Below, piece after piece: positions 34,206 to 42,577 of a DNA stretch of 64,000 bases (position 1 is its first letter; each line of letters opens with the position of its first letter). Origin of the DNA: an uncultured Lachnospiraceae bacterium (GTDB lineage: Bacteria > Bacillota > Clostridia > Lachnospirales > Lachnospiraceae); contig CAJUJM010000066.1 in NCBI GenBank assembly GCA_910586755.1, positions 9,972 to 73,971 of the forward strand. The letters run 5' to 3'. The position numbers were made by a program, and so were the translations under genes. The notes beneath the pieces were generated by a model. That model was not told where the DNA came from. It saw nothing but the letters and a program-made list of their open reading frames with translations, and made no database searches.

Positions 34206-34922
34206 ATGGCAATGACTGTAGGCTATAAACCTTACACAGGCGCAATTAACACAAACAGCCCGCGATACAAACGTGCGAAAGCAATGTATGACGAAGGACA
34301 TCCAGGCGGAGAAAAAACGAAGTCTGCTGCAGAAGCAAAGGCTGAACAGGATTTGCAAAGCCTGAAAATGCTGAAACAAATCCTTGGGCAAAAGTATGAC
34401 GACCTTGATTTTAAACTGAAAAATCCATTTGAGGCAGATGAAGAAACATTTATCCGCAATTATATGGGACTTTTTGATGAGGACGGCGATCTGGTAAATT
34501 GCTATGGTGTAGCGGGAATGGACATTACAGGGAAAGACCCGTCTGAATTCCATAAAATAATAGATGTTTCCGAAACTGCGCGGCAGGATATGTTTGATGA
34601 AACAAAGCGCCATTTCATACAAGAAAAAGGAATCGACAATGGGGATACAACAAAACGTACTGAGGTTTTTACGCGCTATCAGTTAAGCGTTAACAAATCA
34701 GACAGACTAAGCGGCACATGGACGCTTGGACAATATGAGCGGATGTACACAAAGGCCTTTTACGAAGCGGTAAGAGAAGCATCCCCCGGCTGGCAGCCCG
34801 GACAGCCATTTGATACAAGCATTGTACGCGGCATTACCCGCGAAGATGTAGAAAAACGCATTGTAAAAGGCAGCAGCGAATTTTCATTAAAGCCGGGGCC
34901 ATCTTTGGATATTAAGGTATAA
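34206..34922 (+). CDS. Protein of unknown function
   Basis: A 238-residue soluble protein with no recognised domain. It begins MAMTVGYKPYTGAINTNSPRYK, is rich in charged residues and lacks signal peptide or membrane segments. A Lys/Ala/Glu-rich helix spans about residues 35-65. Codon use (many AAA, ACA, CGC and GCG triplets in place of the GGA/CGG-rich style around it) differs visibly from its neighbours, hinting at different origin. AAGGAGG lies seven bases before the ATG at 34206. It stands alone between the PBP gene and the NUDIX gene, which has its own promoter. Confidence 0.7.
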   Translation: MAMTVGYKPYTGAINTNSPRYKRAKAMYDEGHPGGEKTKSAAEAKAEQDLQSLKMLKQILGQKYDDLDFKLKNPFEADEETFIRNYMGLFDEDGDLVNCYGVAGMDITGKDPSEFHKIIDVSETARQDMFDETKRHFIQEKGIDNGDTTKRTEVFTRYQLSVNKSDRLSGTWTLGQYERMYTKAFYEAVREASPGWQPGQPFDTSIVRGITREDVEKRIVKGSSEFSLKPGPSLDIKV

Positions 34923-34970
34923 TCTGTTACAGCGGGCATGTCGATGTATCAGCCGTTTTCAGATACCCCC

Positions 34971-34999
34971 TTGCAATACACCTGAAAAAGAGTTATACT
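34971..34999 (+). promoter_or_regulatory. Promoter of the NUDIX gene
   Basis: TTGCAA (34971-34976) and TATACT (34994-34999), 17-base spacer, 45 bases before the ATG. Confidence 0.7.
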
Positions 35000-35043
35000 A
35001 AAAAACAGGTAAAGAGACACACCAGCGACCAGGAGGGATTGCG

Positions 35044-35496
35044 ATGATAGAAGCAACTAGCTGCGGCGGTGTGGTTATATTTCGAGGTAAGATACTCGTC
35101 CTGTACAAAAATTATAAGAATAAGTACGAGGGCTGGGTCCTTCCCAAGGGAACTGTAGAGCAGGGAGAAGAATTTAAAGAGACGGCGCTCCGTGAGGTGA
35201 AAGAGGAGACAGGCGTCAGCGCTTCCATTATTAAATATATCGGGAAAAGCCAATATTCGTTTAATACCCCCCAGGATGTGGTGGAGAAAGACGTGCACTG
35301 GTATTTGATGATGGCGGACAGCTATTACAGCAAACCACAGCGGGAGGAATATTTCATTGATTCCGGATATTATAAATTTTATGAGGCCTACCATCTGTTG
35401 AAATTTTCCAATGAAAAGCAGATTTTGGAGAAAGCCTATAATGAGTATCTGGAGCTTAAGAGGAGTAACCTCTGGGGTAATAAGAAATATTTCTGA
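35044..35496 (+). CDS. NUDIX hydrolase
   Basis: A 150-residue NUDIX protein. The Nudix box Gx5Ex7REUxEExGU is present as GTVEQGEEFKETALREVKEETGV at residues 38-60, with the metal-binding REVKEE glutamates intact. A WVLPKG segment precedes it, as in diadenosine or mRNA-cap type hydrolases. The substrate is unknown; the domain cleaves nucleoside diphosphates linked to another group. CAGGAGG lies about 6 bases before the ATG at 35044. It has its own promoter and double-hairpin end. Confidence 0.88.
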   Translation: MIEATSCGGVVIFRGKILVLYKNYKNKYEGWVLPKGTVEQGEEFKETALREVKEETGVSASIIKYIGKSQYSFNTPQDVVEKDVHWYLMMADSYYSKPQREEYFIDSGYYKFYEAYHLLKFSNEKQILEKAYNEYLELKRSNLWGNKKYF

Positions 35497-35513
35497 TGCA
35501 GGAAACATGGAAA

Positions 35514-35609
35514 CAGCAGGGGCTGATGCGGATACAAAGCGGGAGAGATCCCGAAGTTTTATCTGCATCAGCCCCCTGCTGTAACCGTTTAGAACGGTTA
35601 GCATTTTTT
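35514..35609 (+). terminator. Long hairpin followed by intrinsic terminator
   Basis: CAGCAGGGG-CTGATGC at the left pairs with GCATCAG-CCCC-TGCTG ending at 35581, a stem of about 20 pairs around a structured loop. A second hairpin directly follows (TAACCGTT/AACGGTTA, loop TAG, 35582-35600) with GCATTTTTT. The second is the likely terminator; the first may stabilise the RNA end. Confidence 0.75.
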
Positions 35610-35631
35610 GCATTTCTTTTTTCGATTAATC

Positions 35632-35660
35632 TTGTAATATGGAGGGAATTGCGCTACAAT
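35632..35660 (+). promoter_or_regulatory. Promoter of the methionine-rich protein gene
   Basis: TTGTAA (35632-35637) and TACAAT (35655-35660), 17-base spacer, 45 bases upstream of the ATG. Confidence 0.7.
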
Positions 35661-35704
35661 AATTAAGAAAAAAGAATTTTTTATGGAAAGAAAGGGGAAA
35701 AACG

Positions 35705-36718
35705 ATGAAAAGTTGGAAGAAGTTTGGCGTATTGGTAGTGCCTATGGTATTGTCCATGGCTTTTCCCGCATTGGCAGGCCAGTGGGAAAAGGCAGATGTA
35801 ACCTGGAAATACCAGCAGGATGACGGCAGCTATGCGACGGACACCTGGCAGTGGATTGACAGCAACGAAGATGGCCTGGCTGAGTGCTATCACTTTAATG
35901 AGAACGGACTTCTGGACTTAGACAGTGTGGTAGACGGCTGGATTGTCAACGACAAAGGTGAGTGGACCTGGGGCGGTAATCCCCAGCAGTTGGATCTGAA
36001 GGCAAGCGCAGATGAGATAGGAGCTATTTATCTGGCTGCTACACAGAAGGCAGACAACCTGGACGATTTTGATGCAGATGTTGACGCAGTCATGACCATG
36101 ACTATGGACGGAGAATCCCTTAAGATGCTGTTAGATATGGATATGCAGATGAAGGGCGCAAAATCCGGAAACCTGCTCTTCCTTTGTGACATGGCAATGG
36201 CCGCTGAAGGAGAGTCTGTGACTATGACCATGTTCTATAAGGACGGCTATATGTACATGGCAATGGATGATTTAAAGATGGCAATGCCCATGGACATGGA
36301 CGAGATGATGGAAGAGAGCAAGTCCCTTACCTCCAATCTTCAGCTGGCTTCCAATCAGATGTATGGGATGACCAATTTGAAGATGTATCACAACGGCGAT
36401 GCCAAGACGGTTACCTACGATATGGATGTTGCGGAACTGAACAAGGCAGTGAATGAAGTTATGGCTCTTATGGGAATGGATTATTCCACCCTGGGATATC
36501 AGTATCAGGTGAACCGTGCAAGCGGAACCATCCACATCAATAAAGACGGCTATGTGAATGAGGAAAGCGTTTCTATGGATATGACCATGGAAATGATGGG
36601 AATGACCTTAAATATGACTATGGATATGAACATGGTATTTAAGAATCCGGGACAGCCGGTATATATTACCCTTCCTTCTACAGAAGGATATGTGAAGATG
36701 AATGACCTGTTTGTATGA
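35705..36718 (+). CDS. Exported methionine-rich protein of unknown function
   Basis: A 337-residue protein with a signal peptide (MKSWKKFGVLVVPMVLSMAF...ALAG). Residues 25-95 are Trp-rich and recall a cell-wall-binding repeat (WKYQQDDGSYATDTWQWIDSN, then GLLDLDSVVDGW). From about residue 125 it contains alternating Asp/Met stretches such as MTMTMDGES, MDMQMKG, MAMPMDMDEMM and MDMTMEMMGM. By my count 41 of 337 residues are Met. The beta-strand-like pattern recalls LolA/DUF6612-type lipoproteins, but without a lipobox. Met-rich exported proteins can bind copper(I) or act as oxidant sinks; that is only a possibility here. It is monocistronic, with its own promoter and terminator. Confidence 0.75.
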   Translation: MKSWKKFGVLVVPMVLSMAFPALAGQWEKADVTWKYQQDDGSYATDTWQWIDSNEDGLAECYHFNENGLLDLDSVVDGWIVNDKGEWTWGGNPQQLDLKASADEIGAIYLAATQKADNLDDFDADVDAVMTMTMDGESLKMLLDMDMQMKGAKSGNLLFLCDMAMAAEGESVTMTMFYKDGYMYMAMDDLKMAMPMDMDEMMEESKSLTSNLQLASNQMYGMTNLKMYHNGDAKTVTYDMDVAELNKAVNEVMALMGMDYSTLGYQYQVNRASGTIHINKDGYVNEESVSMDMTMEMMGMTLNMTMDMNMVFKNPGQPVYITLPSTEGYVKMNDLFV

Positions 36719-36733
36719 GATGAATGAATTTCG

Positions 36734-36761
36734 GGGACACTCAGTATTGAGTGTCCCTTTT
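36734..36761 (+). terminator. Terminator of the methionine-rich protein gene
   Basis: GGGACACTCA pairs perfectly with TGAGTGTCCC around GTAT, followed by TTTT. Confidence 0.88.
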
Positions 36762-36837
36762 CGAGTATGGAGACAGCACACTGGAAGGCGACGCGCAGGC
36801 GGCCCGTGCCGGTACAGCTGAAAGGAGATTAGGAAAA

Positions 36838-38340
36838 ATGAATGACAGTTTTAAACAATTAAAACCTTATCTGGATAGGGCTATGGCGATACAGACAGCA
36901 TTGGTACTCTTTGAGTGGGATGACGCTACGTTGGCGCCTGGGGCGGCAGGCCCTAATACTTCCAGAGTGATTGAGATTCTGTCGGGAGAATATTTTCAGG
37001 CGATAACCGGGGAAGAAACCAAAGCCTTGATGAAAGCGTGTCTGGAAAACCCGGAAGGGTTAAGTGAGACAGAGCTGGCTCAGGTAAAAGAGCTGGAAGA
37101 TCAGATAAAACAGATGGACTGTATTCCAAAGGAAGAATACCAGGAGTTTGCCAGGATTTCTTCTGAGTCTGTACGGCTCTGGGAGAAGGCAAAAGAGGAG
37201 GACGACTTTAACAGTTTTGCCGGGACTCTTAAAAAAGTGGTAGATTATCAGAAAAAATTTGCCGGATACCGGGCAAAAGAGGGGCAGAAGAAATACGATG
37301 CCCTTTTGGAGGACTATGAGAAGGGCTTTTCTATGAAAGAGCTGGATCGGTTTTTTGGAATGATAAAGGAAGAGCTGGCGCCTCTTTTAAAGAAAATCAT
37401 GGAAAGCAAAGTTTCCATTGAAGATGGGTTTCTCACCGGGGATTTTCCGGAAGAAAAACAGGAAAAGCTTGGCAGATTTCTTGCAGAATATGTGGGCTTT
37501 GATTTTGAGAAAGGTGTATTTTCAGTCAGCGCCCATCCCTTTACCACCAATCTCCACAATAAGGACGTGCGGATTACCACCCACTACAGCAATCGCGTAG
37601 ACAGTTCCCTGTTTTCCGTTATTCACGAGGCAGGCCACGGTATCTATGAGATGGGGATTCGGGATGATCTGACCCAGACCTTGGCAGGGCAGGGAGCTTC
37701 TATGGGGATGCATGAATCCCAGTCCCGGTTCTTTGAAAATATTATCGGCAGAAGCAGGGACTTTTGGATTCCCATCTATGGAAAAGTTCAGGAAATTTTT
37801 CCGGATCCTTTTGAGAAAATCAGCCTGGATGACTTCGTAAAAGCCATTAATAAGGTTCACCCGGATCTGATCCGCACCGAAGCGGACGAGCTGACCTACA
37901 GCCTTCATGTCCTGATTCGCTATGAGATTGAAAAAGCGCTGATAGAGGAGAACCTGGATGTAGAGGAACTGCCCCGGATTTGGGCGGACAAATATGAGGA
38001 ATACTTAGGAGTCCGCCCAAAGACAGATAAGGAGGGAGTTCTTCAGGATATTCATTGGTCTCAGGGTTCCTTTGGCTACTTCCCATCCTATGCATTAGGG
38101 AGCGCTTTTGGGGCTCAGATTTACTGCCATATGAAAAAGGTTTTAGATTTTGAAGGCCTGCTTCGTCAGGGAAAGGTGGAGGTGATCCGGGAATATTTGC
38201 GGGAGAACATCCACCAGTACGGCAAGATGAAAACCAGCCGCCAGATCTTAAAGGATATGACCGGTGAGGACTTTAATCCCAGGTATTATATCGACTATTT
38301 AAAGGAGAAATACACAGCCCTGTACCAAATCGCCGATTGA
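36838..38340 (+). CDS. M32 family metallocarboxypeptidase
   Basis: A 500-residue zinc carboxypeptidase of the Taq/M32 family, removing C-terminal residues from peptides in the cytoplasm. The HEXXH motif is in VIHEAGHGIYEMG (about 261-266). Family motifs HPFTTNLHNKDVRITTHY, GASMGMHESQSRFFEN and HPDLIRTEADELTYSLHVLIRYE are all present. Length matches the family. GAAAGGAG precedes the ATG at 36838; an extension to 36751 would run into the terminator above and is rejected. The stop codon overlaps the -35 box of the metF promoter. Confidence 0.93.
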   Translation: MNDSFKQLKPYLDRAMAIQTALVLFEWDDATLAPGAAGPNTSRVIEILSGEYFQAITGEETKALMKACLENPEGLSETELAQVKELEDQIKQMDCIPKEEYQEFARISSESVRLWEKAKEEDDFNSFAGTLKKVVDYQKKFAGYRAKEGQKKYDALLEDYEKGFSMKELDRFFGMIKEELAPLLKKIMESKVSIEDGFLTGDFPEEKQEKLGRFLAEYVGFDFEKGVFSVSAHPFTTNLHNKDVRITTHYSNRVDSSLFSVIHEAGHGIYEMGIRDDLTQTLAGQGASMGMHESQSRFFENIIGRSRDFWIPIYGKVQEIFPDPFEKISLDDFVKAINKVHPDLIRTEADELTYSLHVLIRYEIEKALIEENLDVEELPRIWADKYEEYLGVRPKTDKEGVLQDIHWSQGSFGYFPSYALGSAFGAQIYCHMKKVLDFEGLLRQGKVEVIREYLRENIHQYGKMKTSRQILKDMTGEDFNPRYYIDYLKEKYTALYQIAD

Positions 38341-38365
38341 AATTTAAAAAAGGTTGTGCTATAGT
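38337..38365 (+). promoter_or_regulatory. Promoter of metF, overlapping the carboxypeptidase stop codon
   Basis: TTGAAA (38337-38342) and TATAGT (38360-38365), 17-base spacer. The TGA stop of the M32 gene lies inside the -35 box. Confidence 0.65.
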
Positions 38366-38380
38366 AATTCCATGGAAAAT

Positions 38381-38416
38381 GCCTGCTTTGTCCGGGAGAC
38401 AGGGCAGGCTTTCGTT
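38381..38416 (+). terminator. Hairpin in the metF leader (terminator or attenuator)
   Basis: GCCTGC (38381-38386) pairs with GCAGGC (38404-38409), with an inner GTC/GAC pair, followed by TTTCGTTT. It lies between the promoter and the metF ATG, so it could attenuate metF or end the upstream transcript. I see no SAM riboswitch. Confidence 0.45.
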
Positions 38417-38442
38417 TATGGCAGCAAAAAGGAGAGGTACAC

Positions 38443-39303
38443 ATGAAAATCCGTGATATTCTGGCAGAGGGAAAGCCTACTCTGTCTTTTGAAGTATTTC
38501 CGCCTAAGACGGCGGACAATTATAAGTCCGTAGAGGCAGCGGCTTTGGAGATTGCAGGAATCGATCCTGCTTTTATGAGCGTTACATATGGAGCCGGAGG
38601 GGGAACCAGCCAGTATACGGTGCAGATCGCCTCAACGATTCAAAAAGCAGCCAGAGTGACGCCTCTGGCCCACCTGACCTGCGTTTCTTCCACCCGGCAG
38701 CGGGTAAAAGAAATTCTGGCGGAATTAAAGGAAAACCAGATTGAAAATGTTCTGGCATTAAGAGGAGATATCCCGGAGGGAGGCCCAGTTGCCCATGACT
38801 ACCAGTATGCGTCCCAGCTGATTTATGATATAAAACAGTCCGGAGATTTCTGCATCGGGGCGGCCTGCTACCCGGAGGGGCACGTAGAGTCGGTCAACAA
38901 GACCCAGGACATCCTCTACCTGAAAGAAAAGGTGGAAGCAGGCTGCGACTTTGTCACGACCCAGATGTTCTTTGACAATAACATTTTATATAACTATCTC
39001 TACCGAATCCGGGAAAAGGGCATTACAGTGCCGGTTATTGCCGGAATCATGCCTGTAACCAATGTAAAGCAGATTAATCGGATCTGTAAAATGTCCGGAA
39101 CCTATCTCCCTTCCAGATTTAAGGCTATAGTAGACCGGTTTGGAGACAATCCGGCGGCTATGAAGCAGGCGGGAATTGCCTATGCTACGGAGCAGATTAT
39201 TGACCTGATAGCCAACGGGGTAAACAATATCCATGTCTATTCCATGAATAAGCCGGACGTGGCTGTCCGGATCAAAGAAAGCCTGTCCCAGATTGTAGGA
39301 TAG
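38443..39303 (+). CDS. metF: 5,10-methylenetetrahydrofolate reductase
   Basis: A 286-residue MetF that reduces methylene-THF to methyl-THF, the methyl donor for MetH two genes downstream. It shows SFEVFPPKT (with the catalytic Glu), FMSVTYGAGGG, HLTCVSSTR, LALRGDIPEGG and FVTTQMFFDN. It is a single catalytic domain, as is usual for bacteria; no MetV-type partner gene is adjacent. AAAGGAGAGG precedes the ATG at 38443. Confidence 0.95.
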   Translation: MKIRDILAEGKPTLSFEVFPPKTADNYKSVEAAALEIAGIDPAFMSVTYGAGGGTSQYTVQIASTIQKAARVTPLAHLTCVSSTRQRVKEILAELKENQIENVLALRGDIPEGGPVAHDYQYASQLIYDIKQSGDFCIGAACYPEGHVESVNKTQDILYLKEKVEAGCDFVTTQMFFDNNILYNYLYRIREKGITVPVIAGIMPVTNVKQINRICKMSGTYLPSRFKAIVDRFGDNPAAMKQAGIAYATEQIIDLIANGVNNIHVYSMNKPDVAVRIKESLSQIVG

Positions 39304-39427
39304 GATTGACGCGCTGGCAGTAGTAGAAGCGCTGGCAGATCGATAGCCTCAGTGGATAAGGCGTATGTGCTCTTGTTCACTGAGGGCAGGTTTGAGGAAT
39401 AAAACAGCAGAAAAAGAGGAAAACAAG

Positions 39428-40075
39428 GTGGAAATCAGCAGAAACGAAATTTTCCGATATCTGGGCTATGGCAGGATGGAAGCGGATGAAAGGACAAAGG
39501 ATCTGGCAGAATCATGTTTAAAAGAACTTGAAAGGGAAACCTCTCCTAAGAGCCTTATAAAGGTCTGGCCTCTGACTCTGGGGGAGGAGTATGAGATCGA
39601 CGGCGGCTGCTTTCAGACCGTCAGCAGGAATCTGTGGAAAAATTTAAAAGATTGCAGCCAGATTGCGGTTTTTGCAGCCACACTGGGGGCTGGGGCAGAT
39701 AAGCTGATTCAGAAATATGAAAAGCTTGAAATAAGCCGGGCTGTGGTTTTGCAGGCCGCGGCTACAGCCATGCTGGAGGCCTTTTGCGACAGTGCCTGCC
39801 AGGAATTGAAAGAAGAATATGAGAGCCGGGGGCTGTACCTGCGCCCCAGATTCAGTCCCGGATACGGGGATTTTCCTCTGGAAAATCAGAGAAATTTATT
39901 GGATGCCCTGGAGGCAGGAAAACGGATCGGGATCAAGTTGACAGACAGCCTGCTGATGACGCCGGTAAAATCTGTGACAGCGGTAATGGGGATCAGTAAA
40001 AAGGCTTACCGGTGCGACGTAAAGGGCTGTGAAGCCTGTGAGAAGACAGACTGTGCTTACCGGCGGGAAAGCTAG
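39428..40075 (+). CDS. Stand-alone MetH activation-domain protein
   Basis: A 215-residue protein matching the reactivation domain of cobalamin-dependent methionine synthase. It has FAATLGAGADKLIQKYEK, FCDSACQELKEEYESRGLYLRPRFSPGYGDFPLENQ and LLMTPVKSVTAVMGIS; RPRFSPGYGD is the SAM-binding signature. Four cysteines near the end (CDVKGCEACEKTDC) may bind a metal cluster. Placed between metF and a MetH that lacks this domain, it presumably reactivates oxidised cobalamin on MetH using SAM. The GTG at 39428 has AGAGGA seven bases upstream; an earlier ATG at 39365 lacks a ribosome site. Confidence 0.88.
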   Translation: MEISRNEIFRYLGYGRMEADERTKDLAESCLKELERETSPKSLIKVWPLTLGEEYEIDGGCFQTVSRNLWKNLKDCSQIAVFAATLGAGADKLIQKYEKLEISRAVVLQAAATAMLEAFCDSACQELKEEYESRGLYLRPRFSPGYGDFPLENQRNLLDALEAGKRIGIKLTDSLLMTPVKSVTAVMGISKKAYRCDVKGCEACEKTDCAYRRES

Positions 40076-40175
40076 AGCGTGTGCTGTACCGTTGATATTC
40101 GGCACATGAGTGATTTAACCCGGAGAACAGGCAGACGGCGAGCCGGGAAGAAACAAAGAAAGAGGAGAGACAGCC

Positions 40176-42566
40176 ATGTACAGGATATTAGAAGAGATGA
40201 AAAAACGCCGCCTTTTTTTTGACGGGGGTACCGGAAGTATCCTTCAGGCCAGGGGATTAAGGGCAGGAGAACTTCCGGAAACCTGGAACATCCTTCACCC
40301 GGAAATTTTGGTGGAGCTTCACAGAAATTATCTGGAGGCCGGGGCGGATATTATTAATACCAATACCTTTGGAGCCAATGGGTTAAAGTTTCATCCCGGC
40401 GGGGAATTTGAGCTGGAGCCGGTGATAAAGGCGGCTGTGGCAAACGCCAAAGAGGCGGTGAGACAGGCAGGAAAAGAAGCATTTATTGCCCTGGACATGG
40501 GGCCTACGGGAAAGCTGTTAAAGCCTTTGGGAGACCTGGATTTTGAGGCGGCAGTGGGACTCTACCGGGATATAGCCGGAATCGGCGTAAAAGAAGGGGT
40601 GGATCTGGCCCTGATTGAGACTATGAGTGACAGCTATGAGATAAAGGCGGCGGTTCTGGGGGTAAAAGAAGCCTGTGATCTGCCCATATTTGTCACCATG
40701 GTGTTTGATGAAAAGGGAAAGCTGCTTACGGGAGGAACCGTAGAGTCTATGGCCGCCTTGCTGGAGGGCTTAAGAGTGGACGGAATCGGCGTCAATTGTG
40801 GATTAGGCCCGGTTCAGATGAAGCCTGTTGTGGAAAAGCTCTTAAAAGCAACTTCTCTTCCGGTGATTGTGAACCCCAATGCGGGACTTCCAAGGAGCCA
40901 GGAAGGAAAGACTGTATACGACATAGACAGTGAAGCCTTCGCCAGGGAGATGAAGGAGATTGCTTCCATGGGAGCCGTGATCGTAGGCGGCTGCTGCGGA
41001 ACCACGCCGGAACACATAAAAAGGACGGCGGATCTGTGCCGGGATCTTCCGGTTGTGTGGCCAAAAGAGCAGAGCCGGACTGTGATTTCTTCTTACTCTA
41101 AGGCCGTTCTCATTGACCGGGATCCGGTAATTATTGGAGAACGGATTAATCCTACGGGTAAATCCAAATTTAAACAGGCCTTAAGGGATCATGATTTGGA
41201 ACATATCCTTCGGGAGGCGGCCATTCAGCAGGATAACGGAGCCCACATTTTGGATGTGAATGTAGGACTTCCGGAAATTGACGAGCCTTCTATGATGGAA
41301 GAGGTGATAAAAGAGCTTCAGACCATTACCGATCTGCCTCTTCAGATTGACACCTCTAATATAGAGGCTATGGAGCGGGGAATGCGGGTTTACAACGGAA
41401 AGCCCCTGATCAATTCTGTCAACGGCAAGGATGAAGTGATGGAGGCAGTGTTCCCTCTGGTAAAAAAATACGGCGGTACTGTGGTGGCCCTGTGTCTGGA
41501 CGAGGACGGGATTCCCGACACTGCAGAAGGGAGAATCCGCATTGCAGAAAAGATTTACAGCAGGGCGGCCCGGTACGGGATAAAGGCAAAGGATATCCTG
41601 GTGGACGGACTCTGTATGACGGTAAGCTCTGACAGTCAAGGAGCTCTCACGACTCTGGAAACCTTAAGAAGAATCCGGGATGAGTTGGGAGGAAAGAGCA
41701 TTTTGGGCGTGTCCAATATCTCCTTTGGGCTGCCTCAGAGAGAGATTATTAATGCCGCATTTTTTACCATGGCTCTTGAAAACGGCCTCAATGCCGCCAT
41801 TATAAATCCCAACTCGGAAGCTATGATGCGGGCCTATTATAGTTACCGCGCTCTGACAGGGCTGGATCCTCAGTGCAGCGGCTATATCGGGGTTTACGGT
41901 GGACAAAAAAAAGAGGAAATTCCCCTGAAAGAAGAAAAGGAAACCGCTTCTTCCCGACTTTTTTCTGCCATTATAAAAGGATTTAAAGAGGGAGCCGCCA
42001 GATCTGCCAAGGCCCTTTTGGGAGAACAGGATTCTCTGGAAATTATCAACCAGACCATGATTCCCGCCCTGGACTTTGTGGGTCAGGGATTTGAGAAAGG
42101 AACCATATTCCTGCCCCAGCTTTTAATGAGCGCAGAAGCGGCCAAAGCCGCCTTTGAGGTGATTAAAGATCAAATGCAAAAGCTGGGACAGACCCAGGAG
42201 AAAAAGGGAAAGATTATTTTAGCTACGGTTCAGGGAGATATTCATGATATCGGTAAAAACATCGTAAAGGTGCTGCTGGAAAACTACAGCTATGAAGTCA
42301 TCGATTTGGGCCGGGATGTGCCGCCGGAAACCATTGCAGACCGGGCGGTTTCAGAGCAGGCTCCCATGGTGGGCTTAAGCGCCCTGATGACCACCACGGT
42401 TCCCAGCATGGAAGCTACCATCCGGCTTTTGCGGAAAAAAGCGCCCTGGGTAAAAATAATGGTAGGCGGAGCCGTTTTAACCAAAGATTACGCAGAAACC
42501 ATCGGGGCAGACTGCTACTGCAAGGACGCTATGGCTTCGGTAAACTATGCAGAATCCGTAATATAA
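40176..42566 (+). CDS. metH: Cobalamin-dependent methionine synthase lacking the activation domain
   Basis: A 796-residue MetH. Domain 1 (about 1-290) is homocysteine methyltransferase, with FDGGTGSILQ and the zinc-binding GVNCG and GGCCGTTP cysteines. Domain 2 (about 305-575) binds methyl-THF (IIGERINPTGKSKFKQAL, HILDVNVGLPEID). Domain 3 (about 590-796) has the cobalamin cap helices and the DIHDIGKNI motif, with His as the lower cobalt ligand. The fourth, SAM-binding activation domain of the 1,200-residue E. coli enzyme is absent and is encoded by the preceding gene. AAAGAGGAG precedes the ATG at 40176. Confidence 0.94.
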   Translation: MYRILEEMKKRRLFFDGGTGSILQARGLRAGELPETWNILHPEILVELHRNYLEAGADIINTNTFGANGLKFHPGGEFELEPVIKAAVANAKEAVRQAGKEAFIALDMGPTGKLLKPLGDLDFEAAVGLYRDIAGIGVKEGVDLALIETMSDSYEIKAAVLGVKEACDLPIFVTMVFDEKGKLLTGGTVESMAALLEGLRVDGIGVNCGLGPVQMKPVVEKLLKATSLPVIVNPNAGLPRSQEGKTVYDIDSEAFAREMKEIASMGAVIVGGCCGTTPEHIKRTADLCRDLPVVWPKEQSRTVISSYSKAVLIDRDPVIIGERINPTGKSKFKQALRDHDLEHILREAAIQQDNGAHILDVNVGLPEIDEPSMMEEVIKELQTITDLPLQIDTSNIEAMERGMRVYNGKPLINSVNGKDEVMEAVFPLVKKYGGTVVALCLDEDGIPDTAEGRIRIAEKIYSRAARYGIKAKDILVDGLCMTVSSDSQGALTTLETLRRIRDELGGKSILGVSNISFGLPQREIINAAFFTMALENGLNAAIINPNSEAMMRAYYSYRALTGLDPQCSGYIGVYGGQKKEEIPLKEEKETASSRLFSAIIKGFKEGAARSAKALLGEQDSLEIINQTMIPALDFVGQGFEKGTIFLPQLLMSAEAAKAAFEVIKDQMQKLGQTQEKKGKIILATVQGDIHDIGKNIVKVLLENYSYEVIDLGRDVPPETIADRAVSEQAPMVGLSALMTTTVPSMEATIRLLRKKAPWVKIMVGGAVLTKDYAETIGADCYCKDAMASVNYAESVI

Positions 42567-42577
42567 GGAGCAGCAAC

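Noticed and set aside
38341..38442. SAM riboswitch before metF
   Set aside because: Only one simple hairpin is present; none of the SAM-I core motifs is seen and the leader is too short.
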